DNA from: Perkinsus marinus ATCC 50983 | Lineage: Eukaryota > Perkinsozoa > Perkinsida > Perkinsidae | Length of the DNA stretch: 64,000 nucleotides | Direction of reading: 5' to 3' | Assembly (NCBI RefSeq): GCF_000006405.1 | Contig: NW_003216498.1 | Coordinates: 1,015,794-1,079,793 of the forward strand | Shown here: positions 20,772-30,854 of the stretch, one piece after another | How the letters are laid out: each line of letters begins with the position of its first letter | Position numbering within the stretch: the first letter of the stretch is position 1 | Notes under the pieces: generated by a model | Told to the model about the DNA's origin: nothing | The model's input: the letters and a program-made list of their open reading frames with translations, nothing else | Databases searched by the model: none | Position numbers and translations under genes: made by a program

Positions 20772-22598
20772 CTATATGTCGGGCGCTTCCGAAGTGGGCT
20801 TAACATACTCAACATTCTTGTACCATTGAGCCCTTTCAGCGCTGACCTTGCAGACTCTCTCATAGAGGTCGTCGCTAGCCTCATTCAGTTGCTTGGTAAA
20901 TAGGTCCTTCAGTGGTAGTAGATAGCGAACGTCATGAGAGGCATAGACGATAATGCTAGTGTGGAGTGGTCGCTGAGTGAACACTTTGAAGCTACCGCCA
21001 TGCTTCGGCTCATACAGGGCCTTGCCAGCATCGTTGATCCTCCGTGCGAAATCCATCATAGCCGGCTGAGTGAAGAGCTCCGGTTGGGCTATAAGGCATT
21101 TGAAGAGGCCGATGACGTAGCGTACGGTCAGCCCGCGTGCCCGTCGTAGAGCCACCTCAGCCAGCTGGAGATCGAAAACATTCTGAGGGGCCACATTGAA
21201 TTGGTAGTAGAGGGCATCAACGTCATTGCGAGGGTCGTAGAACACTTTCTCTATTCGAGCATCCTCCATAATAGACTTCAGTGACGTACCCGTATGAGTA
21301 GTAGTATGAAAGGCGTGGAAGCCCAGTCTAGTGATATCGACTACATAAACACTCTTCGGGTCGGACGATAGACACAGCTGAGCCAAACTCATCGCTCCAT
21401 CTCGGGACAAGTTGAGGCCCTCAAAATCCACAGCCATCGCAGTGGGCTTCCCATTTGACGCTATCCTCTCCAATTTCGATAATTGGTAAAGTAGATTCAT
21501 CAGCGAGCCGAAGTCGTCCACCAAGTAAACTCGAAATTCGCTGTTGACGAATGACGCTACTTTATCACTCAAACAACAAGCAATTTCCCCCGTGGTCGGA
21601 TTCACCGTGTAATGATGGAAAAAACCACTCAGATGTTGGTACAGCCGATCCTCTGCCGCATTGCAAGGTTGAGAACCCATGATCTCGATACACTTACGCT
21701 GAACCCGACCAGACTCCAAATATTTCCTCCATGCATCCTCAGCAATACCAGCGCACATAAGCTGCAAGCCGTCAGTGAACCGAGCTATTTGGGCACCAGG
21801 GTGATCGATTAACACCCGTAGATCCTCCATGGGATGAGAGAGCATCCATAGAACAACCTTCTGTATAAGGAAAGTAGAGCATACTTGTTGTGATGATGGT
21901 GGTATCCCTGGAGATTGCGGTGATGTTATTGATATTTGATGAAAGAAGCTCATGAAGAAGTGATAACACATCTCCCTATGATTCACTAAACCGACCATCT
22001 CTGGCTGCCTCCTATTACCATAAATTGGTACCCATTGATCAACAGCCCTCATACACGTAAATACAAACTTCGCAAATAAATCCCTAACCTCTGCCTCTAC
22101 CAATGCCTTCTCCGGGCCACTAAGACTTCCCCAATTCCCATCTGTCGGCGACCGCTGATTCAGCATCGCACTCGGCTCACTGTAATAACAGCACACTAAA
22201 AACTCCACTAACTGCGAATAATCAACCGCTGATGCCGCCTCTGTCGTTCCGCATTCCAAATGGGTCTTCACGACTTGGGTGAAAGTCGCAGATAAAAATG
22301 GATAATATGGACGGTCTTGTACGCCGCCCTTCATCGGTATTGTCGCTGATCCAGCACTGCTGGGCGTCCCTAACGTTTGAGAAACTTCTATACCAGAAGC
22401 GACGCTATTTTCTGGCTGATGCTGCTGCTGCTGTTGTCGTTGTTGATAATGATGCCGATTCCGTCCGAACTGACGTCGACGTCCATTCTGACGAAGACCG
22501 TTGTTTGAGAGTCCACTGTTAGCCGATGTAGAACTAGTAGTCCGTGAAGGCGAGCCGACTGGAGGAACAGTCCTTGGCACTGTTGCTGCAGTGGTCAT
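20772..22598 (-). CDS. DEDDy 3'-5' exonuclease domain protein, copy 2
   Basis: Tandem paralogue of the gene at 18341-20218: intronless, 608 residues from ATG 22598. Exonuclease motifs are complete: AVDFEGLNLS, FYDPRNDVDALYYQF and IIVYASHDVRYLL. The N terminus differs from copy 1: after a Thr/Ser-rich start it has an Arg/Gln-rich run (RRRQFGRNRHHYQQRQQQQ), a possible RNA-binding or disordered segment. Similarity is patchy: long blocks are nearly identical in DNA, whereas the N terminus and linker regions are well diverged, suggesting gene conversion. Confidence 0.85.
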   Translation of the reverse strand: MTTAATVPRTVPPVGSPSRTTSSTSANSGLSNNGLRQNGRRRQFGRNRHHYQQRQQQQQHQPENSVASGIEVSQTLGTPSSAGSATIPMKGGVQDRPYYPFLSATFTQVVKTHLECGTTEAASAVDYSQLVEFLVCCYYSEPSAMLNQRSPTDGNWGSLSGPEKALVEAEVRDLFAKFVFTCMRAVDQWVPIYGNRRQPEMVGLVNHREMCYHFFMSFFHQISITSPQSPGIPPSSQQVCSTFLIQKVVLWMLSHPMEDLRVLIDHPGAQIARFTDGLQLMCAGIAEDAWRKYLESGRVQRKCIEIMGSQPCNAAEDRLYQHLSGFFHHYTVNPTTGEIACCLSDKVASFVNSEFRVYLVDDFGSLMNLLYQLSKLERIASNGKPTAMAVDFEGLNLSRDGAMSLAQLCLSSDPKSVYVVDITRLGFHAFHTTTHTGTSLKSIMEDARIEKVFYDPRNDVDALYYQFNVAPQNVFDLQLAEVALRRARGLTVRYVIGLFKCLIAQPELFTQPAMMDFARRINDAGKALYEPKHGGSFKVFTQRPLHTSIIVYASHDVRYLLPLKDLFTKQLNEASDDLYERVCKVSAERAQWYKNVEYVKPTSEAPDI

Positions 22599-22988
22599 AA
22601 AGAAAACAACCACCGCGAGTGACTGCAATTATGAATTATGAGGATACTACAAGTGATGCGATGCGGCATCAGCTGAACATGTCGACGTATCTTCCATTTC
22701 CCCTGTCATCAACACTCTTCACGTGAGCTCCTTCGTAACGACGACTCGATCAGCGTTGCGCCCTTTAGGGCGTTCGCAAATGGGGCCATTTCCTATCTAA
22801 TCCGCATCAATAGGAGATTTTAGGATTTTTGGATCAGCCGCTGTTGCTGTACACGCATCGCCCCAGACAGACAAGACGAAAATGTTAAACATGGCATGCT
22901 TCGCTCCGCCTTCCATTCCGCTCCCGCGCCCGCGCTATGTCGAATCGATCATTAACACCTCTGTGCAAATTTGCTGCTGAAACCAACC

Positions 22989-23490
22989 ATGCAGAACGAT
23001 CAGGGAAAGATTGTCGACTTGTACATCCCTCGTAAGTGCTCCGCCACTAACAGGATTATTGCCGCTAACGACCACAAGTAATTGGGATCGGAATTTGAGT
23101 TATCGAGCCTTACGTTGTGGTGCTTTTCATGGTCTCATCGGCCTGAGCTGATTTGTAGTCTAGCACTATGTAATCGCCCTATTGTTTTGGCATGGTGGCT
23201 TCTTCTACTGAGCTGTCCACCACTGACGTTAACCAGTGATCATTAGATGTGTGTTATTGACGAGTTCTCTTAGGTCGGCTCAGTTCAACGTTGCCGTTGT
23301 TGACCCCAAGACTGGCCTTGCTACTGGTGAATTCCACCCCGTCTGCATTGCCGGCTACATGAGGAGCAAGGTAGTACACTCGACGAATAAGTAGTCCGAC
23401 TGGTTTTCCTATTCCTTCTTTCAGGGTGAGTCTGATGCTTGCGTCAACCGTCTCTTGCACGAGAAGAACATCCTCTCCTTCGCCGAGTAA
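22989..23490 (+). CDS. RPS21: 40S ribosomal protein S21e
   Basis: Small-subunit ribosomal protein of eukaryotes. Exons 22989-23077, 23274-23370 and 23425-23490 give 83 residues, the usual family length. The start MQND, then [21 protein letters not shown] and the C-terminal [12 protein letters not shown] are diagnostic. Intron 1 is 196 nt, long for this window; intron 2 is 54 nt. A duplicated C/D snoRNA cluster starts about 215 bp downstream on the same strand, so the two may share a transcript. Confidence 0.95.
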
Positions 23491-23708
23491 AGTACTGCTC
23501 TACGACGTATCGGCGAGTGATGGACCTTGTTTGTTCCTAACGCACGGTTTGTTGCAAGCAGCAACGCAAGTCACATGCTCTGGTGTTGAGTTAAGGGACT
23601 TGTGTTCGACGACGGGTGGAGAAGATGGTCACCGGATGTTTCGAAGACCTCATGCGTTCTACGTACGTTTGCGGTTCAAAATCATCCAAAAGTGATAACC
23701 AAGTCTAG

Positions 23709-23807
23709 CGGGTGGCATGATGAGCTTCTGTTATGATCTCGTGTCAATTGGCTAGACCACAATTCTATTTTTCTGGCGATGATGATTATCTCTAAATCTG
23801 ACACCTC
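23709..23807 (+). ncRNA. box C/D snoRNA-like 1, copy a
   Basis: C box ATGATGA at 23717-23723, C' box ATGATGA at 23779-23785 and D box CTGA at 23798-23801. The ends can close as GGTG (23711-14) with CACC (23802-05). The D' box is imperfect (CTAGA). Its copy at 24143 has a good D' but a poor C box. I could not match its guide to rRNA. Confidence 0.55.
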
Positions 23808-23876
23808 TTGTCCGAGCACAGACCATGTGCGCTGAACACAAATGAGACGAAGCTGAGCAAGTAATATTATATTCGA

Positions 23877-23962
23877 GAGTATGATGAACTAGCGACCAAC
23901 TCGGATTCCCCTTCCTTAGCAGCTTCGGTTGCTATGAGGCCAACCTCGCATTTTCTGACTCA
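23877..23962 (+). ncRNA. box C/D snoRNA-like 2, copy a (LSU rRNA guide)
   Basis: C box ATGATGA at 23881-23887 and D box CTGA at 23955-23958, closed by GAG/CTC. It contains TCGGATTCCCCTT, 13 nt exactly complementary to the very conserved large-subunit rRNA stretch AAGGGGAATCCGA. The internal D' and C' boxes are weak. The duplicate at 24304 keeps the same guide but has a different closing stem (GGT/ACC), consistent with selection on pairing. Confidence 0.65.
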
Positions 23963-23973
23963 TAGTATTGTTT

Positions 23974-24058
23974 GTTGCCTGTGATGATTCTGTGCTATCA
24001 GACTAGAGTCTCTGATAGAATCTGATGATACTCTCTCAACGCACACTGAGGCGTCAAC
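23974..24058 (+). ncRNA. box C/D snoRNA-like 3, copy a (LSU rRNA guide)
   Basis: All four boxes are present: C GTGATGA (23981-87), D' CTGA (24012-15), C' TGATGAT (24023-29) and D CTGA (24046-49). The closing stem is GTTGCC with GGC...CAAC. The guide before D' contains CAGACTAGAGTC, complementary to the conserved large-subunit rRNA word GACTCTAGTCTG. By the D+5 rule the modified base would be the U of GACU. The D guide differs from copy b. Confidence 0.75.
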
Positions 24059-24142
24059 TGTTCTTCGGATGAAAGGAAACCACATTCATCTCCGTGTGAG
24101 TTTCGCGGTTATATGCAACTCGTCCCACAACTACATTTTCAG

Positions 24143-24236
24143 CGGGTGGCATCAGGCTTGTGTGTAGCTGCGTGTCAATTGGCTGATATACAATCTATTA
24201 GCTTCTATGATGATTTCTCAATAATTCTGACACCTC
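24143..24236 (+). ncRNA. box C/D snoRNA-like 1, copy b
   Basis: Duplicate of 23709-23807. It keeps GGTG/CACC ends, C' ATGATGA (24207-13), D CTGA (24227-30) and D' CTGA (24183-86) after GTGTCAATTGG, but the first C box is degraded to ATCAGGC. Confidence 0.45.
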
Positions 24237-24303
24237 TTGTCCGAGCAGCTATCCCGCCGCGATGAACAGATATGAGAAAATCTGAGATACTTAATGACTT
24301 TAT

Positions 24304-24388
24304 GGTGATGATGATAAGCGACCATTTCGGATTCCCCTTCCTTAGCAGCTACCGTTGCTATGAGGCGACATTCGCTTTTACTGAACCG
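24304..24388 (+). ncRNA. box C/D snoRNA-like 2, copy b (LSU rRNA guide)
   Basis: Duplicate of 23877-23962. C box ATGATGA (24308-14), D CTGA (24381-84) and closing GGT/ACC. It keeps the same 13-nt complement to AAGGGGAATCCGA in LSU rRNA. Confidence 0.65.
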
Positions 24389-24399
24389 TTAGTGCAAAC

Positions 24400-24476
24400 A
24401 GCCAATGATGATACTGTGCAATCAGACTAGAGTCTCTGATACTAAGTGATTATACCAACTCGCATTATCTGAGGCT
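24400..24476 (+). ncRNA. box C/D snoRNA-like 3, copy b (LSU rRNA guide)
   Basis: Duplicate of 23974-24058. C ATGATGA (24405-11), D' CTGA (24436-39), C' TGATTAT (24447-53), D CTGA (24469-72) and closing AGCC/GGCT. The D' guide CAGACTAGAGTC is unchanged; the D guide has diverged. Confidence 0.75.
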
Positions 24477-24638
24477 ACAAAGAGTACGCAGTTCGCCTGC
24501 TGATCGAGACCGGCCGGATGGGAACAAATTATTCCTTGTGATAAAGCAATCTCAGTACATTCAACGTCCTGTCCATGTAGGAGATACATATTCGGCACTC
24601 GACAACACAACAATTCGGGAAAGACATGAAAAACTTAT

Positions 24639-26199
24639 TCATTGAATAGAGCACATTCGTTTGCAATTACGACAACGTTCATTACTATCTCCATTACCTG
24701 ACAGAGAACAATGATCAATAATAGCAATCCAACAGACAACTCACTTGGGGGACTATCTCGGGCGCCGCTCGCAATAAGATAGGACCGCGAGGCTTCAATC
24801 CTAGGTGAATACCAGGGGGTTGGAACTCGTCGGTCATCTGAAGTACTCACTACGTATTCAACGACAGAGGGACCTACCTTGCTCGGCAGATCGTACTGAT
24901 CGGTCTTCAGCCGCTTCAGCTTCAAGCCTAAAAACGATAAAAATAACAGTGAGGAAGCCGACATGACTTAACCGATTTATTCGGTCCCTGAGATCTTCTA
25001 TTATGGTCTTCTGCCTGTCAGCCTCGTCCCGTGCTTGCTGCCTTTCATCTTCTACATTCCGTAACTTCTGGCATTCACTCTCAGCTCGCAAACAACCTGG
25101 TATGAGGTCATGATGGCAACAAGGACTTCTGGATGCAAAACCTACGTTGGGCAAGCAGTCGAGCATTCCGCTCCTTCTCGACCCTCTCAGAATGTTCAGC
25201 ATCAAAGTCACGGCTCAGCTTCTCATAATTTTTCCGCATTTCTCTTTGATTCGAGTCAACGAAGGTCATCCTAACCATCACGCCGGTGAGAGCAGCATCG
25301 TCAGCTTATATTTCCATGCTACAGCTCTCGGAAATCAACTCGATCAGGATCTGATTCCGGCGAGAACCCAGTGCTCCCCGAAAATCCTTCCTGGTTGTTG
25401 ACCGGTGCCATACCTACCAACACGGGAAGGGAATACCAAAAATACATCGAATACCGAAACTGCAACACGCACAAACATGCTCTAACTCATCGATCCAAGA
25501 TGACGAACGGTTTACTATTTGTACCGACCACGCACGGCGATGGTACTAGTCGAGAGTAGCATACCTTCGGTCATTGCCAGGAGAAAGGTCTTGAACTCTT
25601 CAACTTCCTCGTATTTTTCCTTCAACGCTGCTTTCAAACTCTCGTTTATTTGCTCACGAGCATCCAACTGTTCGCCCAAGGCGGAGTTGCGAAGGTCAGA
25701 GTACCTGGGCCACTTCTATCGGCTGAGGAATGAACGTACGGCTTACAGAGGCTCACAGGCATCACAAACTCGGACTTTCGCTACAACACCAGGCACCCTG
25801 ACAAGCACTGCATTTGGGCTTCGCCGATCACAGCGTTCAACGATATCGATTTCGCTCAGGGTAGTGACACAATGAGTACTCACACGACTCGGTGTTCGCT
25901 GCACTGCGCGCAGACCACTTTTCCGCAATGCCGACAGTGATGCTTCCTTCTCGTCACCTGAGCATGGCTAGTTTATATCGGACTATGAGTGAATGATATG
26001 GCGACTCGTCACTCACCGAAAACGCCTCGTGGCAAACCGAGCATGCCGTGACCATTTCGTCAGGCACCCAATGGGCTTTGGGATCAGCCGGCACGAACTT
26101 TTGCTTGCTTATCTCCTGAAAGCTTATGACAGTCAGTGTCCGGATCGTGACAAGCAGTGTTACTTCATCACTAGCATAAAGAGCTTCCTCTTGGTCCAT
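24639..26199 (-). CDS. FYVE zinc-finger coiled-coil protein
   Basis: Probably an endosomal PI3P-binding protein. ATG 26199. After a short acidic leader and an intron of exactly 48 nt (26116-26163), a FYVE finger is read: WVPD, CSVCHEAF, RRKHHCRHCGKVVC, then RVCDAC. The basic RKHHCR core that contacts PI3P is complete. The rest is long charged helix (DLRNSALGEQLDAREQINES; later ECQKLRNVEDERQQARDEAD), a likely coiled coil, in EEA1-like order but with the finger at the N terminus. Splicing between 25250 and 25520 is unclear. The last intron is optional: spliced the protein ends at TGA 24639, unspliced at 24635 with a hydrophobic tail. Confidence 0.78.
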
Positions 26200-27108
26200 G
26201 ATAAAAGAATGTGAGAACAAGTCAAGAGCACTGCGTGTTATTCGATGATACTCACAAGAAACCCGTCCCCGGTCAGCTAGTACGGACCCGACTGACTACC
26301 GCGACTCAACTCAATCCTCCATCTATTCGTTTCTGACACGCATTACCACGGACGACTATGAGCATGACAATGACTACTATCAATAGCACGACTATAGAGG
26401 ATGCAGTAACGGCTTGAAGCGAATGTCATTGATGAGGGTTCCACAACGTACGGATAGATGACGGGGAATTCGGATGCATGTCACCGCAGGCGACAACTCA
26501 GCAGGGGGCGGAGGTTCCCAGCATATAGAGCATCACCGTTGCGGTACATCAGAATGGGAATGAATAACACATGATCTCTGCCATCCAACACAGTAGCTGC
26601 TGAGATTGCTGACCGGTTGGGATTTTGCACTCAAAGACCCGCCTTGAAAACAGGGCTTCTGGCCCGAGAGAGCAAAGATTCATAGCCCGAAGAAGAAAGT
26701 TTGTGATCAGGCGGAGGAGATTTGCGGCGCGCCCAAGATAAAGGGGTATTATCTATGTCGTTCTAACCATTGCCAACACTGATTCAGTCACATAGTATTC
26801 CTATGTAAAATACTGCGACTGTAATCTTCCTCATCTACTCCACCCCTTGAACCGATACTGAAACTCAATATTTCCGACTGATGTGGCAGAAACGCATATT
26901 CGCGTTAGGAAAAATTGAACAGTTGTTGAGGCAGTGACCAACTCATGTTTATGACTACAATACAAATGTAGCCTCTCGTGTAATACTCCTGTTCAGGTAT
27001 GTGAATAAACGAACTGCTATGCTAGTGATAATAATGCAGACCTTTGCAAATCGCATGAAGAATAAATCCACCAGTGTTCTGTGGGCTCGGTTCCCGAGGC
27101 ACACCAGC
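26200..27108. other. intergenic stretch
   Basis: About 900 bp between the FYVE gene and PFK copy 1, both minus. No spliced frame, RNA gene or repeat recognised. Confidence 0.4.
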
Positions 27109-30100
27109 TCAGATCTGGAGAGACGAGCTATGACGCGGAATATGTCCCGGGGGGAGCTGAAAGGAATAATAACAAGCACGAACAGGCAAACCGGCTTACG
27201 AAGTTGGGCTGACCAGTAAACATGATCATCCTAGCGAACCATCTGCCTGCCGTGTTAACTTGGCGAGGAGGATGACCTGTGATGGCCTTGAACGGCAGCA
27301 TAACGTATCTAAAGATAACAGAAACCACAAGGTCGGTGGGAGTGTGAACGTGTTACCTTTGGTCACACTTGCCACAAGAGAATCCAGTGTAACCAGCCAT
27401 AGCGCCGTGAACGGCGTTATGTGCAAGTACTTGACAGTAAGTAGAGTCACCAGGGTTGGCAGGAACAGCACGGATCATGTAAGTAGGATCGATGTACCTA
27501 GCACTCACCGAGGCTCAACAGAGCGAAAGCGAAGGTGCTCAAACTGTTACTTTATGGTCCAGTCATTACAGGCGTTGGCCTTGGCATACTTCGAGATCTT
27601 ATCTTTGAGGTAGATACCTACGTCGGGTAGCTTAATGTTTCCACCAGCATCCTTGAGGGTCGGATCGGCCTGCATGAGGGTAGCACCGCATCCCTCGGCA
27701 ACGACGACCACGATGTGACCATCCTTATCGATCTTCTGCTTGATGTGGTCGAGGAGCTTGGGGAGACTAATATCCATCTCGGGGAGGAGAGCAACATCGA
27801 CAGTAGCCGCAGCACAGACAGCATGAAGGACAACAAATCCAGAGTTACGTCCCATCAACTTGACCAGACCGATGCAGTTAGGAGCACCAGTAGCCTCAAC
27901 ATAAGCGGCCTCAATAGCGCGGACAGCTTCGTCGACTGCAGTAGTGAAACCGAAAGAGCCATCTATGAGAGGGATATCGTTATCAATAGTTTTGGGGATG
28001 CCCACGACGGAACACTCATAGTTAGTCTTAACCATATACTGTTGTATCTTATCGGCACCTCTGTGGGTACCATCACCACCAACGATGAACAACATGTTCA
28101 CACCCTTCCTCATGATAGCCTCAGCCATGACGTCAATATCGTCATTACCGCGATTAGAGACCAATACGCTACCACCCATCCTATGAATGGTCTCGACCTT
28201 CTTGGAATCAAGTTTAACCCAGCAGTTATCCCTGGCGAAGCCCTTGTAACCGTTTTTCACGCCATAGATGGTGGGGACATAGTATTCCTCGAGCATCTGG
28301 ACAAGGCCTCGGATCACATTATTGAGACCTGGGCAGAGACCACCACAGGTGACAATGGCGGCAGTAACTTCCTTGGGGTTGAAGTAAACCTTCTCACGAG
28401 GACCCGCACGAAGGTAGCGCAAAAACCGCTTGTTGTGCTCGTCTTTGTTACGCCAGATGGTTTGAGTAACGATTGAGTTCTCATCTTGGAAATCCTTCAA
28501 CTGTCCCTCGTACTCTTCCTGAGGTTCAAAGAGGCAGCGTACGGGGTGAATCGAGATAATAGCGCTACAATGAGAGGAGTCTCGTAGGCCTTGTTACCAA
28601 AACGAGTAGAAAGATGTGTAGGTTTGAGGTAGGTTAAGCTTTCACCTAAACGTACATTCGCTATAGCGTATCCAGTGCATGTACCATAGTCACCTGGGAG
28701 GAGTATGTCTTCGTCTGACAAACTACCCACGACAGGTCGAGTGAGCCGTGTGGTTTCTTCTTGGGAATCGGCAATGTGCTGTCGCAATTCCGATACTAAC
28801 CTGTGTAACATGACAACCCACTAAAAGCGAGTCACCATCAATCAGTTAGCTGACAATTTCCAAAATTATCGAAACTGAACTTCGATCACACGTCGATTCC
28901 ACTCCGATCACTGATCGGGAATCAGAGTCTGTATGCGGATCCTGATCCACAGAAAGAGCACATGATCTACATCACTCGTTGGTATTCACGCCTGAGCCAA
29001 ATCCTTCGTGATCCGAGATGCGTGAGTCAGATCTGTGATTCTTGATCTTGATCCGTGATCTTCGATCCTCATCCTTGACTGTTGATCTTGATCCCTCAAC
29101 TTTGCTACTGATCCCTGATCTGTGATTTGGATCTCGCGTGATCCTCATTTTTGATCCTGATCCATGGCCCTTGATGAAAAACTTGATCCGTGATCCAAAG
29201 ATCACCGAGTTGACAAACCCTCAGACGTCTTGAGAATGATCTGTGACCCATTTCGTCCCGAGGGATCATTCCTCGGTCCGGATCAAGCATTAGATCAAGC
29301 TCTTGACCCATCGAAAGGATCAGTTTACGAATCAGTGATACTCTGCGTGTAAGAATACGGACCGTATTATACGGTCATCCTATAACGAGGCATTTTTGCT
29401 GCGTTTAACTACTCGTGATCCGTGATCTCGATCCCTCCAAAGTGCAACATTCATATTTTGTGGTATAGAGAGTCTCTATGAGAGACTTACTCGCAAGTGC
29501 GTACTGAGCGTCAGCAACTGAGGAGATTCACGAATTCGTCCCTAGCCTCTGTAGTACCGAGTCCTTACTATGTACGAGGTACATTCGGAGAATGCAATAC
29601 GACACGATGGCCGTTCGTGAAACCTATTTTAAGGCTACAATTTAAGCGAAAAATTTATAACAGTTACACTGTAACTATATGTTTACTACCATCTGTTTTA
29701 GCAATTGCTAGATGGTAGTAACCATATGGTACATTCACTGAGAGGCAATCTTGGGTTTTCGTCTAAAACTCAGGATTGCCTCTCAATATCTTCCGAGTTT
29801 CCTTCTTCTCGTCGAGGAAGATGGAAGCGAAGCATATTTTTCCTCGCTAGAGACGCATGTCTTGTAACTCCACTTAGTTATTGCACAATATTATTGGGAG
29901 GATAATTGGCGAATCGGATGAGCGACTGGCTATTATTCATGTCGTCAGCGTTCGATTCCTGGATAGCGCTCCTGCGCGATCAAGGATCGCGGCGATCCCC
30001 GATCGTGCGCCTTACTAGTTGTTAAGTGATCGGATCACTCAACTCCCCTGCTGATCGGTGATCTACGATCGCGTTCAAAAACTGACAGGACCATGATTGC

Positions 30101-30484
30101 TGTGATCCACGGATCACGAGAATGAGCTAAGATTTTGCACCATGATTCCAATGTTGTTGATCTGAGTAAAAATAGCTGGTTCATGCCATTGAATCATCAT
30201 GTCAATCTCATTTCGTGATTTTTTTCTCAGGATCACGCGCGGATCAGGATCCGCACGCCGGCCCAGATATTCAGAACTCGGATATGGAACATCATCCATA
30301 TTGACCCACCCGTATGAGGTATTCTCCTGCATGTGAAGACCACAGCGTTCCCTCTCCTCGCCTACCTTTCATATCCCATGATTTTCTTGTACATCACGCC
30401 AGCCACAGTACCGACCGTGACAGCAGTTGCCGCTGCGGCAACAGCAGCCGCAGTGAAAGAAGGAGACTTAGAGTCACCAGACAT
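27109..30484 (-). CDS. 6-phosphofructokinase, copy 1 (with 1.57-kb first intron)
   Basis: Glycolytic enzyme of the group that includes plant and trypanosomatid ATP-PFKs. Motifs in order: [90 protein letters not shown] and [10 protein letters not shown]. The GGDG glycine suggests ATP over PPi, but PKTIDND occurs in both types. Exon 1 (30366-30484) encodes an Ala-rich hydrophobic leader ([20 protein letters not shown]) matching exon 1 of copy 2; it joins exon 2 at 28800 in frame across a 1565-nt intron. Introns 28646-28693 and 27309-27356 are exactly 48 nt. Stop TGA 27109-27111, after [12 protein letters not shown]. Linking exon 1 is inference from the paralogue. Confidence 0.88.
28885..29335. 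repeat. GATC-saturated repeat tract
   Basis: About 30 GATC words in 450 bp, where about two are expected. The usual context is TTGATCCGTGATC-like, in loose 8-14 bp spacing. More GATC clusters lie at 29415-29435 and 29975-30260 in the same intron. Confidence 0.8.
29678..29726. repeat. 18-bp inverted repeat (hairpin 1)
   Basis: TTACTACCATCT (29683-29694) is exactly complementary to 29710-29721; the arms extend outward through ATATG/CATAT with one mismatch. The loop is 15 nt. Confidence 0.7.
29739..29785. repeat. 21-bp hairpin with 5-nt loop (hairpin 2)
   Basis: TGAGAGGCAATC followed by TTGGGTTTT pairs with the downstream arm at 19 of 21 positions around the loop CGTCT. It is 12 bp from hairpin 1, inside the PFK copy 1 intron. 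Confidence 0.75.
29975..30260. repeat. second GATC-rich tract
   Basis: Around fifteen GATC words, many palindromic in context (CGATCCCCGATCG, TGATCGGATCA). Confidence 0.65.
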
Positions 30485-30854
30485 AGAAAACGGCCTACAA
30501 CACAAGCGGCGAACCTCTCTACCGAACCATCGGCTGCTCAATCTACAAAACCATACAGACCATAGAGAGCACTCCTCTAACTATCTGCGTACCATGAGCT
30601 TTATCATAATACATTCTCAACCAAGAGCAGTTCTCCGACGCCCGTTGAACGTATTCAATACTAGAAGAAGAGTTTCCACGTGTCTACACGATGCCTATTG
30701 ACCCCGACCGATCTTTCCCAGTTCCGTTAAAAGCTTATGAACGCAACAATAGACAATGTTTGCGCGGAAAAGAACTCTTACTCGCATTAGCGACTGTTCT
30801 GTACAAAGGAATGGCACCGAGTCCTCTACTCAAGATGCCGTCCACGCGGTCATT
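30485..30854. other. spacer between the two PFK genes
   Basis: 370 bp between PFK copy 2 stop and exon 1 of copy 1. It should hold the copy 1 promoter. Nothing else recognised. Confidence 0.5.

Larger units (their letters stand above)
28801..30365 (-). other. giant first intron of PFK copy 1
   Basis: 1565 nt against 158 nt for the matching intron of copy 2 and about 48 nt typical here. Donor gtagg after GGATATGAAAG; acceptor TTACACAG. It carries the GATC-rich repeats and two strong hairpins. Repeat insertion is the likely cause of its growth. Confidence 0.7.

Noticed and set aside
26761-26790. Another MITE family 1 copy at the CCAACACTG near 26774
   Set aside because: Only the terminal word matches; none of the internal blocks is present.
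28497-28811. ATG at 28811 as the start of PFK copy 1
   Set aside because: The sequence around it is a splice acceptor, and the frame continues from an upstream exon that matches exon 1 of copy 2.
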